Shown here: positions 34,201 to 43,345 of the stretch, piece after piece
Numbering within the stretch: the first letter of the stretch is position 1
Layout of the letters: each line of letters opens with the position of its first letter
Assembly: GCA_032718475.1 (NCBI GenBank)
Contig: JAUCBJ010007071.1
Location: forward strand, 1-59,698
Length of the DNA: 59,698 nt
Reading direction: 5' to 3'
From: Nemertoderma westbladi
Taxonomy: Eukaryota > Xenacoelomorpha > Nemertodermatida > Nemertodermatidae
Notes under the pieces: generated by a model
Databases searched by the model: none
What the model was told of the DNA's origin: nothing
The model's input: the letters and a program-made list of their open reading frames with translations, nothing else
Program-made: the position numbers and the translations under genes

Positions 34201-35030
34201 CCTTGTCGCATTGGGGACCCGAGTGTTAGGGTGTTTACTGAGGCTAGTCTAGTGACTTGCCTCAGATTCACCAATGGCTTTGTTGGTCGGGGTGGAACAT
34301 GAGAGTAGCCTCCAACTCCAGAATCCCTCTCCCCATCGCAATCTGGCCTCCCTGGTGACCCAGGGTTTGGGCCAGAAAGGTCATCAGGAAAGGGACTCAA
34401 AGAATTGTTGGCTGCTCTCTCTCCAGTAGGGGGTGAGACAGGCAGCCGGTCAGGAGTTAACTGACGCCTGTGAGGCCGATTGTGTCCGGTAATTCCACTG
34501 GCCTCTAGTGGCCGGACCTCCGCATTGCTAATGTAATCCATAGTGGGGGTTGGGGGGTGCTTTTTTGCCGAGTCAGCTCTCGGGGCAAATACCACACCCT
34601 GGTTTGCCATTCCACAGGGTGGGTGTCGCAATGGAGTCAGATATGAGGCCCATCACCCATATCTACTCTGGCGTACATGACCCACCATTGGCTGTTGCAG
34701 CTCATCCGCTGGGTCATGCCCTGTACCCTTGCTGCCAGGTGCAGGTCGCAGTGAAGTGCCCTCAGAGTGGACATGAGAACACTCTACTCCTAACCAGCCA
34801 TTGGTAGATCACCATCTGCCTGGTCAGGCCATATACCCCTGCAGCCAAGTATATGGGTCCTTAATCCAGGACCAAGGGCGTCCTTATCCCAGAACGAAGG
34901 GGGTCCTAGTTACAGGACCAGATTTGCCCTAGTAAGAGGGTCTATGCAGCTACAGGTGGCACCTCCTTTATGCTGCATGGAGGTGGCAAGTTTTCTTGAT
35001 CAATGACCTAGAATACCTGACCTGACCTGA
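31272..35030 (-). mobile_element. Full-length AP-endonuclease LINE inserted antisense in gag, 12-bp TSD
   Basis: Flanked by the exact 12-bp duplication AAGTAACATCAA (31260-31271 and 35031-35042). The 3' end, on the minus strand, finishes in a short TAG-triplet tail (ACTACTACTACT on the + strand at 31271-31282) instead of poly-A. The 5' untranslated region is about 34611-35030 on the + strand. A diverged, 5'-truncated sister with the same tail lies at 55832-56259. An intact open frame and intact target duplication suggest recent retrotransposition. Confidence 0.93.
31314..34610 (-). CDS. LINE ORF: AP endonuclease plus reverse transcriptase (RTE-like)
   Basis: An uninterrupted frame of about 1,098 codons from the ATG at 34610. 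The N-terminus is Pro-rich and low complexity. Residues about 120-365 form an exonuclease/endonuclease/phosphatase domain, with GVQEHR, FLGDFNASL, and SDHRLIV near 33525. The RT spans about residues 600-880, with FRGISLISIAAKLYNR, VIFVDFFKAFDSV, LQGDTLAPFLF and the catalytic DFADD near 32083. A C-terminal basic region ends with RLRFAGHCFRR. A single ORF with endonuclease then RT, a short microsatellite tail and the GVQEHR endonuclease signature fit the RTE side of the LINE tree; the exact clade is inferred. All catalytic residues seen are intact, so this copy may be active. Confidence 0.9.
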   Translation of the reverse strand: MANQGVVFAPRADSAKKHPPTPTMDYISNAEVRPLEASGITGHNRPHRRQLTPDRLPVSPPTGERAANNSLSPFPDDLSGPNPGSPGRPDCDGERDSGVGGYSHVPPRPTKPLVNLRQVTRLASVNTLTLGSPMRQGELTALADKLSLSAVGVQEHRMQTGQTDEVLIKDMGGGWRLALASADDSGNGGIGLLMNPTAHAALDKIDQISNRIIRCHFSCSGRLAKKFPKVVLIVCYSPTSVAPVEEVENFYHNLQAATDGVDQHAFLTFLGDFNASLHQSPTSPWVYSNSVNRNSVHLQDFISGNGLFSAGTQFKKRTGKLWTHSGPSGHKSQIDHILFRRKYRSSIQDCNAFTLRPFSSDHRLIVAKVRLSLRASRATKSALPRHDWSSLLQQPSVRSSFTLQLSNRYEALASEAADHCEGYTAFTEAVKLAAAETVPVYPRNRKRAPWTDNKIQKCRNDLHKAQKESRLKQTTAAKNAVKAASRSLNRQYSVNLQELINQQVDAINDADDSRQSSQAWKSINLLTGRKSQPTTKVKAESPADRLNGWKAHFEKLLNNDRVLPDNFIEVKVSESVLPDIPIGDISFAEVKAAAKSIKTNRASGVDGVPPEVFKIPECLKLIYPIIVDMYRTTRVPQEMKTNKLVPVPKKGNLTLYGSFRGISLISIAAKLYNRILLNRIRDPIERLLRGNQNGFRKGRGTMEPILALRRIIEELSKKKDRHLAVIFVDFFKAFDSVSRSRMFSILSLYGIPDEIIAAIRSVYDGSTTFVSTVDGDTEPFEVLWGVLQGDTLAPFLFIIVVDYVLRMSLDHHNDDGVMITPPTGSRSRGNPAKYLTDLDFADDLGVLSESLEGAQRLLSSLEHAASSVGLFINSRKTKILTVNFESPQQVSDRMSISSKDGMLEHVDDFCYLGSWIRKSGEDLRIRKGKAWAALNRLSRIWKSPRINRKLKVRLFRAAVVPVLLYGSPCWALTAEDTKSLDGTFTRMLRRVHCVKYNAHISNQTLYNIGGVSLVPPSLTLEQNRLRFAGHCFRREDQPVHNLVLWQPHGVNKHGGQPMTFLRRILKDTGLKDADDLANVMGDRELWRCNFVDKPAQHS

Positions 35031-35043
35031 AAGTAACATCAAA

Positions 35044-35448
35044 CCGAAATGTGCTCTATGTGACGGGACCCACTGTTTGAATATGTGTGATGAATTCCTG
35101 AAGAAATCATTAGCGGAGAGACGGGAAGTCATGTGGGATAAGCGGTTGTGTTATAATTGCCTCAGACAAGGACACCAACGGCGAACCTGTTACTCCGACA
35201 CAAGGTGTGCAAAGTGCAGTGCGAAACATCATATCTTGTTGCACACTGAATTTGAGCAAAACAGCCAGAGTCAGGTAAGTGATTTCGAACTACATGTCCA
35301 ATTCAGTGATGTGAACGACACTGACCAAAGTTCTGAGATGGAAGGATTCTATACAGATGAATTCTCCGACGAAGGTGAATCCTGTTACATGATAAATACC
35401 GCAGTGTATCGAGCACTTACGTATGAAAAAGACACAGACTTACCCTAA
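35044..35448 (+). CDS. BEL/Pao Gag nucleocapsid zinc knuckles (continuation of gag)
   Basis: In the same frame as the capsid once the LINE is removed. It carries CALCDGTHCLNMC, then CYNCLRQGHQRRTC (a CX2CX4HX4C knuckle) and CAKCSAKHH, the cysteine-rich block that precedes protease in BEL/Pao elements. It ends at a TAA at 35446-35448. The protease/pol frame lies one base behind (-1) and is open across this end, so expression of pol would need a frameshift near the A-run at about 35424-35431, or the break is a mutation. Confidence 0.8.
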   Translation, partial: PKCALCDGTHCLNMCDEFLKKSLAERREVMWDKRLCYNCLRQGHQRRTCYSDTRCAKCSAKHHILLHTEFEQNSQSQVSDFELHVQFSDVNDTDQSSEMEGFYTDEFSDEGESCYMINTAVYRALTYEKDTDLP

Positions 35449-35453
35449 CTACT

Positions 35454-38400
35454 TCTGATCGACAACCATCTTGGAAAGCGCCACCTTCCAATGTAGGAAT
35501 TCGAGAATTTCCTGTAGTACAGGTAAGGGTCCACGGACCTAAAAGGAGTTATGTAGTGAACGCCCTCCTTGACTCCGGTAGTACAGGAACATTCATCGAC
35601 AAAGAACTAGCCGAAGACATCTTTGCTGGACAACCCAAGTTCAGAACTAAGCTAAACATGTCAGGAATTATGCAGGTTTGGAAATCTACAGTAATCGCGG
35701 ATTATTATGTAGGTGCGTTGTCCACCCCCCAGGATGAACTAGGAGAACATAGTATAAGGTCAGTAAAAATGGTGGCGATAAAGAACTTCGCTACCACCCA
35801 AGTGGAACCTTATAACTGGGATGAGGACGATTTCACCCAGCAGCTGGAAATACCTAGATTCAACACCGATTATCCTGGAGTGCAAATACTCATCGGTCAA
35901 AACGCGCATGAAGCGCTCAAGACATTGGAGAAACGGCCTGCTCAACCGCAACCACTACAAGCTTATGCGGGAAGAACTAGAGTGGGTTGGTACTTTACTG
36001 GCCCTTCCAGTAGAACTCTCATGGAAAGATTACCGAAAGACCAGGTATATCAGGTAAGAGAATGGGAAGTCGAGAGCAGTGAGTTAGACGATCCAACTGA
36101 GGGAACACCATACTCCTCAGATAATGACGATGTCCACCAACTTTTCGATGAGGAGAATACCATTGATCTCCTTAAGGAAAACGAGACTTGGCAAAACCAA
36201 GCGCACTTATGTCAGCTCCTTCTTCCATCAGAACGAGACGACTATAATGACGAACTTAATGACGTCATTGAACGTTATAATGCCAAGACTCGGGATGAAC
36301 ACGCCGTACGATTCTTTACTCAAGAGGCTGTAGAGCCCAATTCCTACGATAAGGCCCTATCGGTAGAGGAAGAAAGAGCCAAGCAGATCCAAGAGACAAC
36401 TACACGTTTTCTTAAAGATCAAGGAAGATATGAGATCGGTCTACCTTTCCGAAAGCGAGAACCAAAGTTCGTAAACAACAGACCCTTGGCGGAGAAAAGA
36501 ATTGCTCAACTACATCGACGCCTTACGGCAAATTCTTCAGCTAAAGAAATGTATCAAACGCAGTTGAAGAAATTTATTAGCAAGGGATATGCGGAGCTAG
36601 TACCGGAAGAAACACCTATAACTGAGAGAACGTATTATTTAACTCACCATTACGTTCCCAAACCCGGTAAACCCCATGAGGTACGAGTGGTGTTTGACGG
36701 CTCCGCCCTCTATATGGGCCAATCCCTTAATTCCGAATTGTTACCCGGACCCAACTTACTCCAATCCTTGTTGGGAATACTCTTAAGATTAAGACAATAT
36801 TCAATTGCTTTCGCCTCAGATATAGAAGGCAAGTTCTTACAAGTCAAGGCGCTGGATAGGGATCAAGATAGCCTACGATTTCTGTGGTGGCCTGAAGGAG
36901 ACCTCAACCAGAAACTGATGGAGTACTGGATGACCATCCAGGCTTTTGGGATAATCTCAATCCCTTCGAACGCCTGTTCAGTGGTGCGCACCACTGCGGA
37001 TGACAACCGAGAAGCCTTCTCTAAAGAGGTGATTGACAACATCAAGCGGGATATATACATGGGCGATAATCTAAAGTCCCTTCCATCAGTCGAAGAAGCC
37101 ATTGACGTCACAAAAGGAACGGTAGAGTGCTTAAAAAGAGGTGGATTTCGTTTAACTAAATTCACCAGCAACTCCCGTGAGTTTCTGGAGTCAATCCCGG
37201 TAGAAGATCGAGGAGCGAAAGACCTAGATCTAATAAAAGATGATCTTCCAGAAACTAAGACCCTTGGTTTGAAATGGGACACAGAAAGAGATATCCTGTT
37301 TTTCCAACTAAAACAGCGAGATAATCCAGTTCGGACTAAACGGATTTGTTTAAGTATCCTGAGCACTTATTTCGATCCATTGGGATTTATTAGCCCAGTT
37401 ATATTGATTGCTCGGAGTTTAGTACAACAAATGTGGCTTGAAAACCACTCATGGGACGATCCACTTAAGGGAGAATTATTAAAGAAGTGGATGAAATGGG
37501 AAGATTCTCTACCAGCCATCGAGAACTTTATAATTTCCCGTTCATATTTTGGTCATGTTCTCCCTACGTATTCCTATCAACTCCATGTGTTTGGAGACGC
37601 CAGTGATATGGGAATAGGTATAGTAGCCTACCTAAGGGTGGAAACTCCGGACGGAATCAAAGTCGCCTTGGTTACCTCTAAGGCATTGATAAACAACAAG
37701 TTGAAAGTTCCTCGAGCGGAGTTAAAAGCGGCGCTATACGCTACAGCCATCGGCCGGAATGTAACAGAACAGATCGACTATCCACTGGAGAAAACTGTCT
37801 ATTGGACCGACGCTTTACTCGTGTTGGAGTATATAACTAATGAAGTCTGTCAGTTCAGCGTCTTCGATACCAACAGAGTAGCCATTATACTCAGTCGTAC
37901 AACGATGGATCAATGGAGACATTGCCCCGGAACGATTAATCCAGCAGACATCGCCTCCAGGGGAGCAACTCCACAAGAACTGGTAGACACTCCAGACTGG
38001 TTAGGTGGACCCGACTTCCTCTACAAAGAAGAAGAAGAATGGCCTCCTCATCTTACTACAGCAGAGATTAGACAGGCCAAGGGAGCGGAGAAAGTCAAAC
38101 CTAAAACTCGGGCGAGTAAATCGAAGTTATTCAAACCCATGGTAGATCTGTCTGTACTAAATATTTCCGGAGACGACACTTTGGATCAGAAACCCACCGC
38201 CACAAATAAACTTGTTGTGGAAATCCGTGAGAAGGATTGGAAATCTGGAATACCAGACGTCTCGCAAGGACTCTCACCTCTCCTGCAGAGAGCGATACAT
38301 CACTACAGTTCCTGGAATCGGCTCTGTAAGGCCGTTACATATTTAAAAATATGTTTTCACCATCACTACTCCGGGATGAAGACCAAAAGTGATACCGCTC

Positions 38401-39316
38401 CACTAACATTGGTGCAGGTCCATGTTGTTAAAGATCTTCCCAATTATAAGATATCCGACAGGTTTCTGAAGGAGAAGATCAGTTATCAGGAGCATGAAGA
38501 AACCAACAAGCAGATGCTGAGACTCCTGCAATGCTATGAGGATTCCGATAAGTATTTCCTGTTGTTGAGAAATCCACAGATGCGCTTAAGGGATCGTTTC
38601 TCTAGCACAATGATAGATGGGTTGATACGTGTTGGAGGAGGATTAACAAATGCTCCATTATCCTTTGACACTAAGTTCCCCATACTCATTAGAAATCTTG
38701 AAATACAAGTCAAGATGATTGTAGATGTTCACAGCAAACTTTATCATGCTGGTAGAGAACGAGTTCTTAGCGAAATTCGAACTCGCTATTATTTTTATAA
38801 ACCCCGTAGAGCTCTGAACCAAGTTCTTAGGAACTGCATACCCTGTAGGAAAGCATTCAGTAGGCCTTTAACACAGCGAGAGGCAGAATTACCTAGGGAA
38901 CGAGTAAGCTTCTATGAACCACCCTTTACTAATACCGGTGTAGATTTATTTGGCCCTATTGAAGTATATCGTGCTAGGACTATAGTCAAGAGATGGTGTG
39001 TCATCTTTATTTGTATGACTTGTAGAGCTATCCATCTCGATATGGTGAACGATTTATCTACCAACAGCTTTTTATTAAGCTTATGACGACAGATTGCTCG
39101 CTTTGGCACTAGTAACATGATGAGATCTGATAAGGGAACAAACTTCATTGGTGCCAACAATGAAATCAAAGCTTACGTCAAAGATTGGAACCAAAGACAG
39201 GTGGACGATCAGCTACGAGTAACAGCGTCTAGCTGGACCTTCAACGCCGCCGACGCCCCTTGGTGGGGAGGAAGTTGGGAGAGATTAATAAGAAGTGTGA
39301 AGACCGCATTTCACAC
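35454..39316 (+). pseudogene. BEL/Pao Pol copy A: protease, RT, RNase H, truncated integrase
   Basis: Open from the -1 frame after gag to a TGA at 39084-39086, then coding-like to 39316. The aspartic protease has ALLDSGSTGTF (about 35560). The RT has HHYVPKPGKPHEVRVVFDG and an active-site box reading YMGDN (37056-37070), where YVDD is usual, so one catalytic Asp is missing. RNase H has VFGDASDMG (about 37588). The integrase zinc domain is HAGRERV...CIPCRK, and the core includes GVDLFGP, SDKGTNF and WERLIRS. The integrase TGA arises where copy B (43346-44690) has CGA. The 3' end is cut exactly at an inverted LTR. This copy is inactive on three counts. Confidence 0.9.
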
Positions 39317-40488
39317 TGTTATTGTTCGCGCTTTCAGACCTTTAGCAGTTTAACCTGCCAAATTGGGATGTCTTTTAGATGATGGATCGTCTTTAGCCTA
39401 TGACAAGTATTTGATACACTACATTAGCCGAAGCCAGTCTATGCGCGATCATTCACCCGCTGGATATACCCGGGAGACTGGATTCGGAAGCCTAACCGTA
39501 TTGCGGGGTAGGCCTACTGTATTATTCGACTGATCGTAATATATAATCTCTGACAAATATTATTCACTTTCGGGAAATATTAACAGTTCCTTTAGGACGT
39601 GGCGCTCTAAATATGTAAACAGAGTTATGACTTAAACTAGACACAACGGGATGGCTATAGATTCACGTATATGGCGCATTCTTTAGGAGATGCTTTGTTA
39701 TCAGTCACAATCATACACAATACTGCACGATGCTGCACACTGATCTGCCGACCTTCACTAATTTTAGTCACATATAAAGAGAACAACAGACAATACATGT
39801 AGGGCCTATAAAATAGCATTAGATTCACTTCAAACCACTTAATGTAAGTCGCAATCGTTATATGTAACCGGTCTCTCTAACCTTTAGTATATCAAGAAGA
39901 TTGGGGTGTCTGATTATTTATCAGTATTCCAAATATAATATTCCATCAACAAATATAATGAATAACCGACAGTAAATAGCAGTACAAAGTTTAAGGTGTG
40001 AATGGTTATGAATGCAGTTATGATTGTAAACATGCGTTATGATAACAGATATACGTTCTATAATTAAGCCTACTAATGTTGGGCTAAAGACTGAAACACG
40101 GAGGTTCCAAAGCCGGTGTTGTAGGCTGTGGACAAAATCACATACTGACTCAACTCCACGAGTTTCTATATACAATCTCTAACACAGAGGCAAAAAACGC
40201 TGTGATTGGTCGACCGAACAAAGAAGGAACAGAGAACAAAGAAAAAGCTCCACGTGTACAGCATCAGCTGTTAGCCGTCGTCATGGTAGCTACACTGTTT
40301 CAAGAGGATCTGGCGTATTGCGTCATAGAATTGCTAATTATGTCCGCTAAAGTACACATACAGAAGAAATGGCTTTTATGTCCTCTAAAACACCAGTACA
40401 GTAAGGACACGGCCTTTTATGCCTGTTAAACCAACTACAGAGTACTTTACGGGGAAAATAACTGGCTAATTCCGCAAAAGCCTTTACA
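39317..40488 (-). repeat. BEL/Pao LTR in inverted orientation
   Basis: Same length (1172 bp) as the 5' LTR and its reverse complement, with roughly five scattered differences plus nine clustered C-to-T changes (+ strand) at 40415-40463. On the minus strand it is preceded by a purine-rich GGGAGCGG (polypurine-tract-like), so it reads as a 3' LTR of a minus-oriented fragment. The junction with pol copy A at 39316/39317 falls exactly at the LTR terminus, with two extra bases (AC). Confidence 0.9.
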
Positions 40489-40510
40489 CCGCTCCCAGAA
40501 AATGGGATTT
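40489..40510 (-). promoter_or_regulatory. Putative polypurine tract next to the inverted LTR
   Basis: On the minus strand, CTGGGAGCGG sits immediately before TGTAAAGG, the LTR start, in the position of a plus-strand primer. It is short (GGGAGCGG) and interrupted by a C, so the assignment rests mainly on location. Confidence 0.5.
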
Positions 40511-40566
40511 AAGTCTATAAAATATAACAAATCACAGTTTCTAAAATATAAAAATACTCTAAACAG

Positions 40567-42342
40567 TTAGTCTTTCTTACGCGGACGGCGTTTACGCAGT
40601 TTTTTGAGGCTAGCAAGAGTCCTTTTCTCTTTGGGGCGAGCCACTTTACTAGGAGGGCTGTAACTCCTGGGTGAAGGGTGCAATACAATTGCATCAGAAG
40701 GTTTAGGATTACGATCGGTGTATCCGCCGGTCGAGGTACCTGGTTGATCGATATCAACTTCAGTGGAGCGAGGTCTAACGGCCTTTAGGGCGCGTCTTAG
40801 GACAGCAGCTCCTACGGGTCCTTGACGGGTCGTCTGGACAATGGCGGTAGGCGGACCGTGAGTGGTGAGAAACTTCCTCGGTTTAATGGTTCTTTCCAGC
40901 TCGCGTTCTCGGGCTCGATATTCGTAGGGGCGTCGAGATACTTCCTGTAACTCAGGGTGCGAGTTGATAAATAAATCGCCATACTCAGGGTCTTGACGGA
41001 TGAAATTGATCAAATGGTATGAAGTAATATTGTTAGGATTGACGTTCCTAAGATATTTTCGAACAAATTTGGTGGAAATACACTCACCAACACGCTTCAT
41101 TAGTTCGTAACTCGGTGTGCGTGTTTTTTGTTCCACAGACGCGAATAGATAAGGATGGAACGCGTAAACTCCCTCGTAAGAGCGTCCAGGATAGTAGCGA
41201 TGGCGGGACTCACAATGTAAATCCGCTTTCGCTTCCCAAGCTCGGATGTAGCGCAGGGTAATCATCTCATCTACGCTTTCTAAATCGCGGTTAAAGGGGC
41301 AATTATAACTGGCATGTCCTTTAAGTTGACAGTGGTGGCATTGGGTCATAAATTGGGGGCAGACTGCAAAAATATGCGAGTTATTAAGTCTGCAATACGC
41401 ACAATAGATCTCCATCATCGGCTGTTCGTGGAAATAGGAGCAGGGTACGTCTGAGTCCATAGGGGTGAAATGGTCTCTCGATGCGCATAATCGACAACGT
41501 TGTCGAGAAACATAGTTGGCGTGTCGATAATCGCATGCGGTGAGACATTGTGGACCTTGATACCACTCCAAGACGTAATCGTTATCGCTGCTCCGGGGCG
41601 CTGTAGGCTGGATCGCTTCAGATTCTAAGCATATTGGTTCGTCTTCCAATTGCATAGCTGAGTTAAGTGCGGCTGTCTCCGCAAGTGGACCCACTGTCTG
41701 AACTTCCACGACAGAATAACCTGTGGGTATTCGGGGTCTTTGTATAACAGATGAATGTAAGTTCTGTATACAAACGTCCTGAAAGAGAGCAAATCCCGCG
41801 CTGTTTAGCCTCTCCGCAGCTGAGTCTCTTAGGCTGAGTTTGGTCAGAGCGCGGTCCTTGAACTGACTATCAACGTTACGGAACGGAGTCAGAAAGCGCC
41901 TGAAACATTCGAAGCGGATGAATTTATTGTGTTCATCTAACTTGGCGAGTTTGGTTCCAAGTATTAAGGGATGGGCGCGTATGGTACGACTGCACACATC
42001 GGCTAGCCAACCGGCAAGTGCTGCGTTTTCAAAGATCGTGTATATAGCTAAGGAGGGACGAAGTGGAACACTCATAAAGCTATACACGGCGCCAGGTGCG
42101 GTCAATGGTCCATCAAAGTATAAACGAGAATAATGATCTCCATATACTTGTTGGTAATTTATAGGATTTCCAACCTTGAAATTCCATCCGTATTCTTGAA
42201 AGGCAAGATGTCCGATGGAGGTTCGTTGTACTTTAGTAATGCCGCTGGGTGTATTGGCATACATAGTGCGGAAGAAACCTCGGCCTTCTGCCCAGGGAGA
42301 AATCAGCTGAGTATCCACGAAAGGGTATGGAATGTTCTCCAT
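40567..42342 (-). CDS. Third BEL/Pao open frame (env position): 591-aa protein with CCHC zinc knuckles
   Basis: ATG at 42342, uninterrupted for 591 codons, ending 78 bases before the inverted LTR and in the same orientation as it. I do not recognise the N-terminal ~260 residues. The middle (about 270-350) has three Cys/His clusters: CRLCASRDHF, CAYCRLNNSHIFAVC and CHHCQLKGHASYNC. The last is a perfect CX2CX4HX4C knuckle. The C-terminus is strongly basic (KKLRKRRPRKKD), like a nuclear-localisation or nucleic-acid-binding tail. No signal peptide or membrane segment is evident, so it is not a typical envelope protein. Its location between pol and 3' LTR is inferred from the reversed fragment. 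It may be a second Gag-like or nucleic-acid chaperone protein, or a captured gene. Confidence 0.6.
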   Translation of the reverse strand: MENIPYPFVDTQLISPWAEGRGFFRTMYANTPSGITKVQRTSIGHLAFQEYGWNFKVGNPINYQQVYGDHYSRLYFDGPLTAPGAVYSFMSVPLRPSLAIYTIFENAALAGWLADVCSRTIRAHPLILGTKLAKLDEHNKFIRFECFRRFLTPFRNVDSQFKDRALTKLSLRDSAAERLNSAGFALFQDVCIQNLHSSVIQRPRIPTGYSVVEVQTVGPLAETAALNSAMQLEDEPICLESEAIQPTAPRSSDNDYVLEWYQGPQCLTACDYRHANYVSRQRCRLCASRDHFTPMDSDVPCSYFHEQPMMEIYCAYCRLNNSHIFAVCPQFMTQCHHCQLKGHASYNCPFNRDLESVDEMITLRYIRAWEAKADLHCESRHRYYPGRSYEGVYAFHPYLFASVEQKTRTPSYELMKRVGECISTKFVRKYLRNVNPNNITSYHLINFIRQDPEYGDLFINSHPELQEVSRRPYEYRARERELERTIKPRKFLTTHGPPTAIVQTTRQGPVGAAVLRRALKAVRPRSTEVDIDQPGTSTGGYTDRNPKPSDAIVLHPSPRSYSPPSKVARPKEKRTLASLKKLRKRRPRKKD

Positions 42343-43345
42343 ATTCCCGTCGTATGCCTAATATGTCTTCCATTGATGGTAGTGGTAGAGAGCAGGGGAA
42401 GACCTATGTCATATTCAGAAATATTCCGAAATACGATATCAGTAGGAGGATTGCATCATTCGATGACTATCTCCAAATGAATTTATCCCCAGTGATTAGG
42501 GGGTGAACAACCAGATTTATGACACATAATGGTACCAGTTGTTCACAAACTATCCGCGTGTCCTTTCAGTCCTTGTATCACGGTTGTGGACTTAAGGAAA
42601 TCATTGGTGGTTGATTTTCTAATCAACAACGAGAGGGTGGAAGTTGATATCAGAAATATCAACAGAGTGTGACATCGACAGGAGGTGCAGACACCAATAT
42701 GAGCATCCAGATTAATAGTAAGGGATGGGAGGTTTATTAAGAGGTGGTATAATCAATACCACGATACGGCAATGATTGGTCGATCGTTTCCCAAAGCTCC
42801 GAGCGCGTTGGGAAGAGAAGGTGGGACGAATAATGTTGTATTTTCAATAGCGATGTATAGAGGGATAAGGGAAGTAAAGAGGAGGGAGGATATATGGTAG
42901 TATCCATAAGATACCACAATGGACAAGTTTTCCGTCACATCATCATTCATTCTTGCCTTTTAATTGTGACACTGATCACAATAATTACAGGAAAACGATG
43001 AAGGAAGAGAAATTTACAGCCTCCCGAAGGAGACCGCCCGCGAGCACCCGTGCCCCGGGGAAAACTATTCACATTATGGACCCTGGACATTAACCCATGT
43101 CTCTTCTCCAGTGGTTCTCCTCTATTTGTCTTTACAAGCCTTCTTCCACGTTCTATCTTTCGAGCTGATTTCGAATAGAATTCTCGTGTTCTATTCTCGG
43201 TTTATCGTGCCGACTCCGCTGGGTATGATATTTAAATAAAACCATTTCCCTTTCGGTGTCTACGTCGTCCGTATCGTGTAAATCGATAGGATGGCCAGCA
43301 GTTAAGAAGTCCATATACGTACCATTACGTGTGAAATTAATATGG
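42343..43345 (-). other. Reversed retroelement spacer with short coding-like frame
   Basis: Lies upstream (minus strand) of the 591-aa frame. Positions 43153-43356 hold a 67-codon minus-strand frame (DLHDTDDVDTEREMVLFKYH-like composition) that runs into the junction with pol copy B. Its first codons derive from the junction, so it is probably the tail of a longer reading frame that was cut there. The remaining ~800 bases have no clear gene. GC content resembles the retroelement more than the surrounding genome. Confidence 0.45.

Larger units (their letters stand above)
24548..39316 (+). mobile_element. BEL/Pao LTR retrotransposon, rearranged, 3' end missing
   Basis: Order: 5' LTR (24548-25719), leader with tandem repeats (25720-28042), Gag frames (28043-31212), an antisense LINE insertion (31272-35030), Gag zinc knuckles (to 35448), and pol with protease, RT, RNase H and integrase (to 39316). 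Protease-RT-RNase H-integrase order, the DUF1759-type Gag and the HHCC-DDE integrase identify BEL/Pao. Removing the LINE and one target copy restores gag continuity. The element ends abruptly inside integrase, where an inverted LTR begins at 39317. Multiple breaks (a frameshift, an in-frame TGA, a second shift, and an integrase TGA) make this copy non-autonomous. Confidence 0.9.

Noticed and set aside
24548-40488. A single inverted-terminal-repeat (DIRS- or Polinton-like) element bounded by the two inverted LTRs
   Set aside because: Flanks do not share a target duplication (ATTAT versus CCGCT), and pol is truncated at the right LTR; rearranged BEL/Pao fits better.
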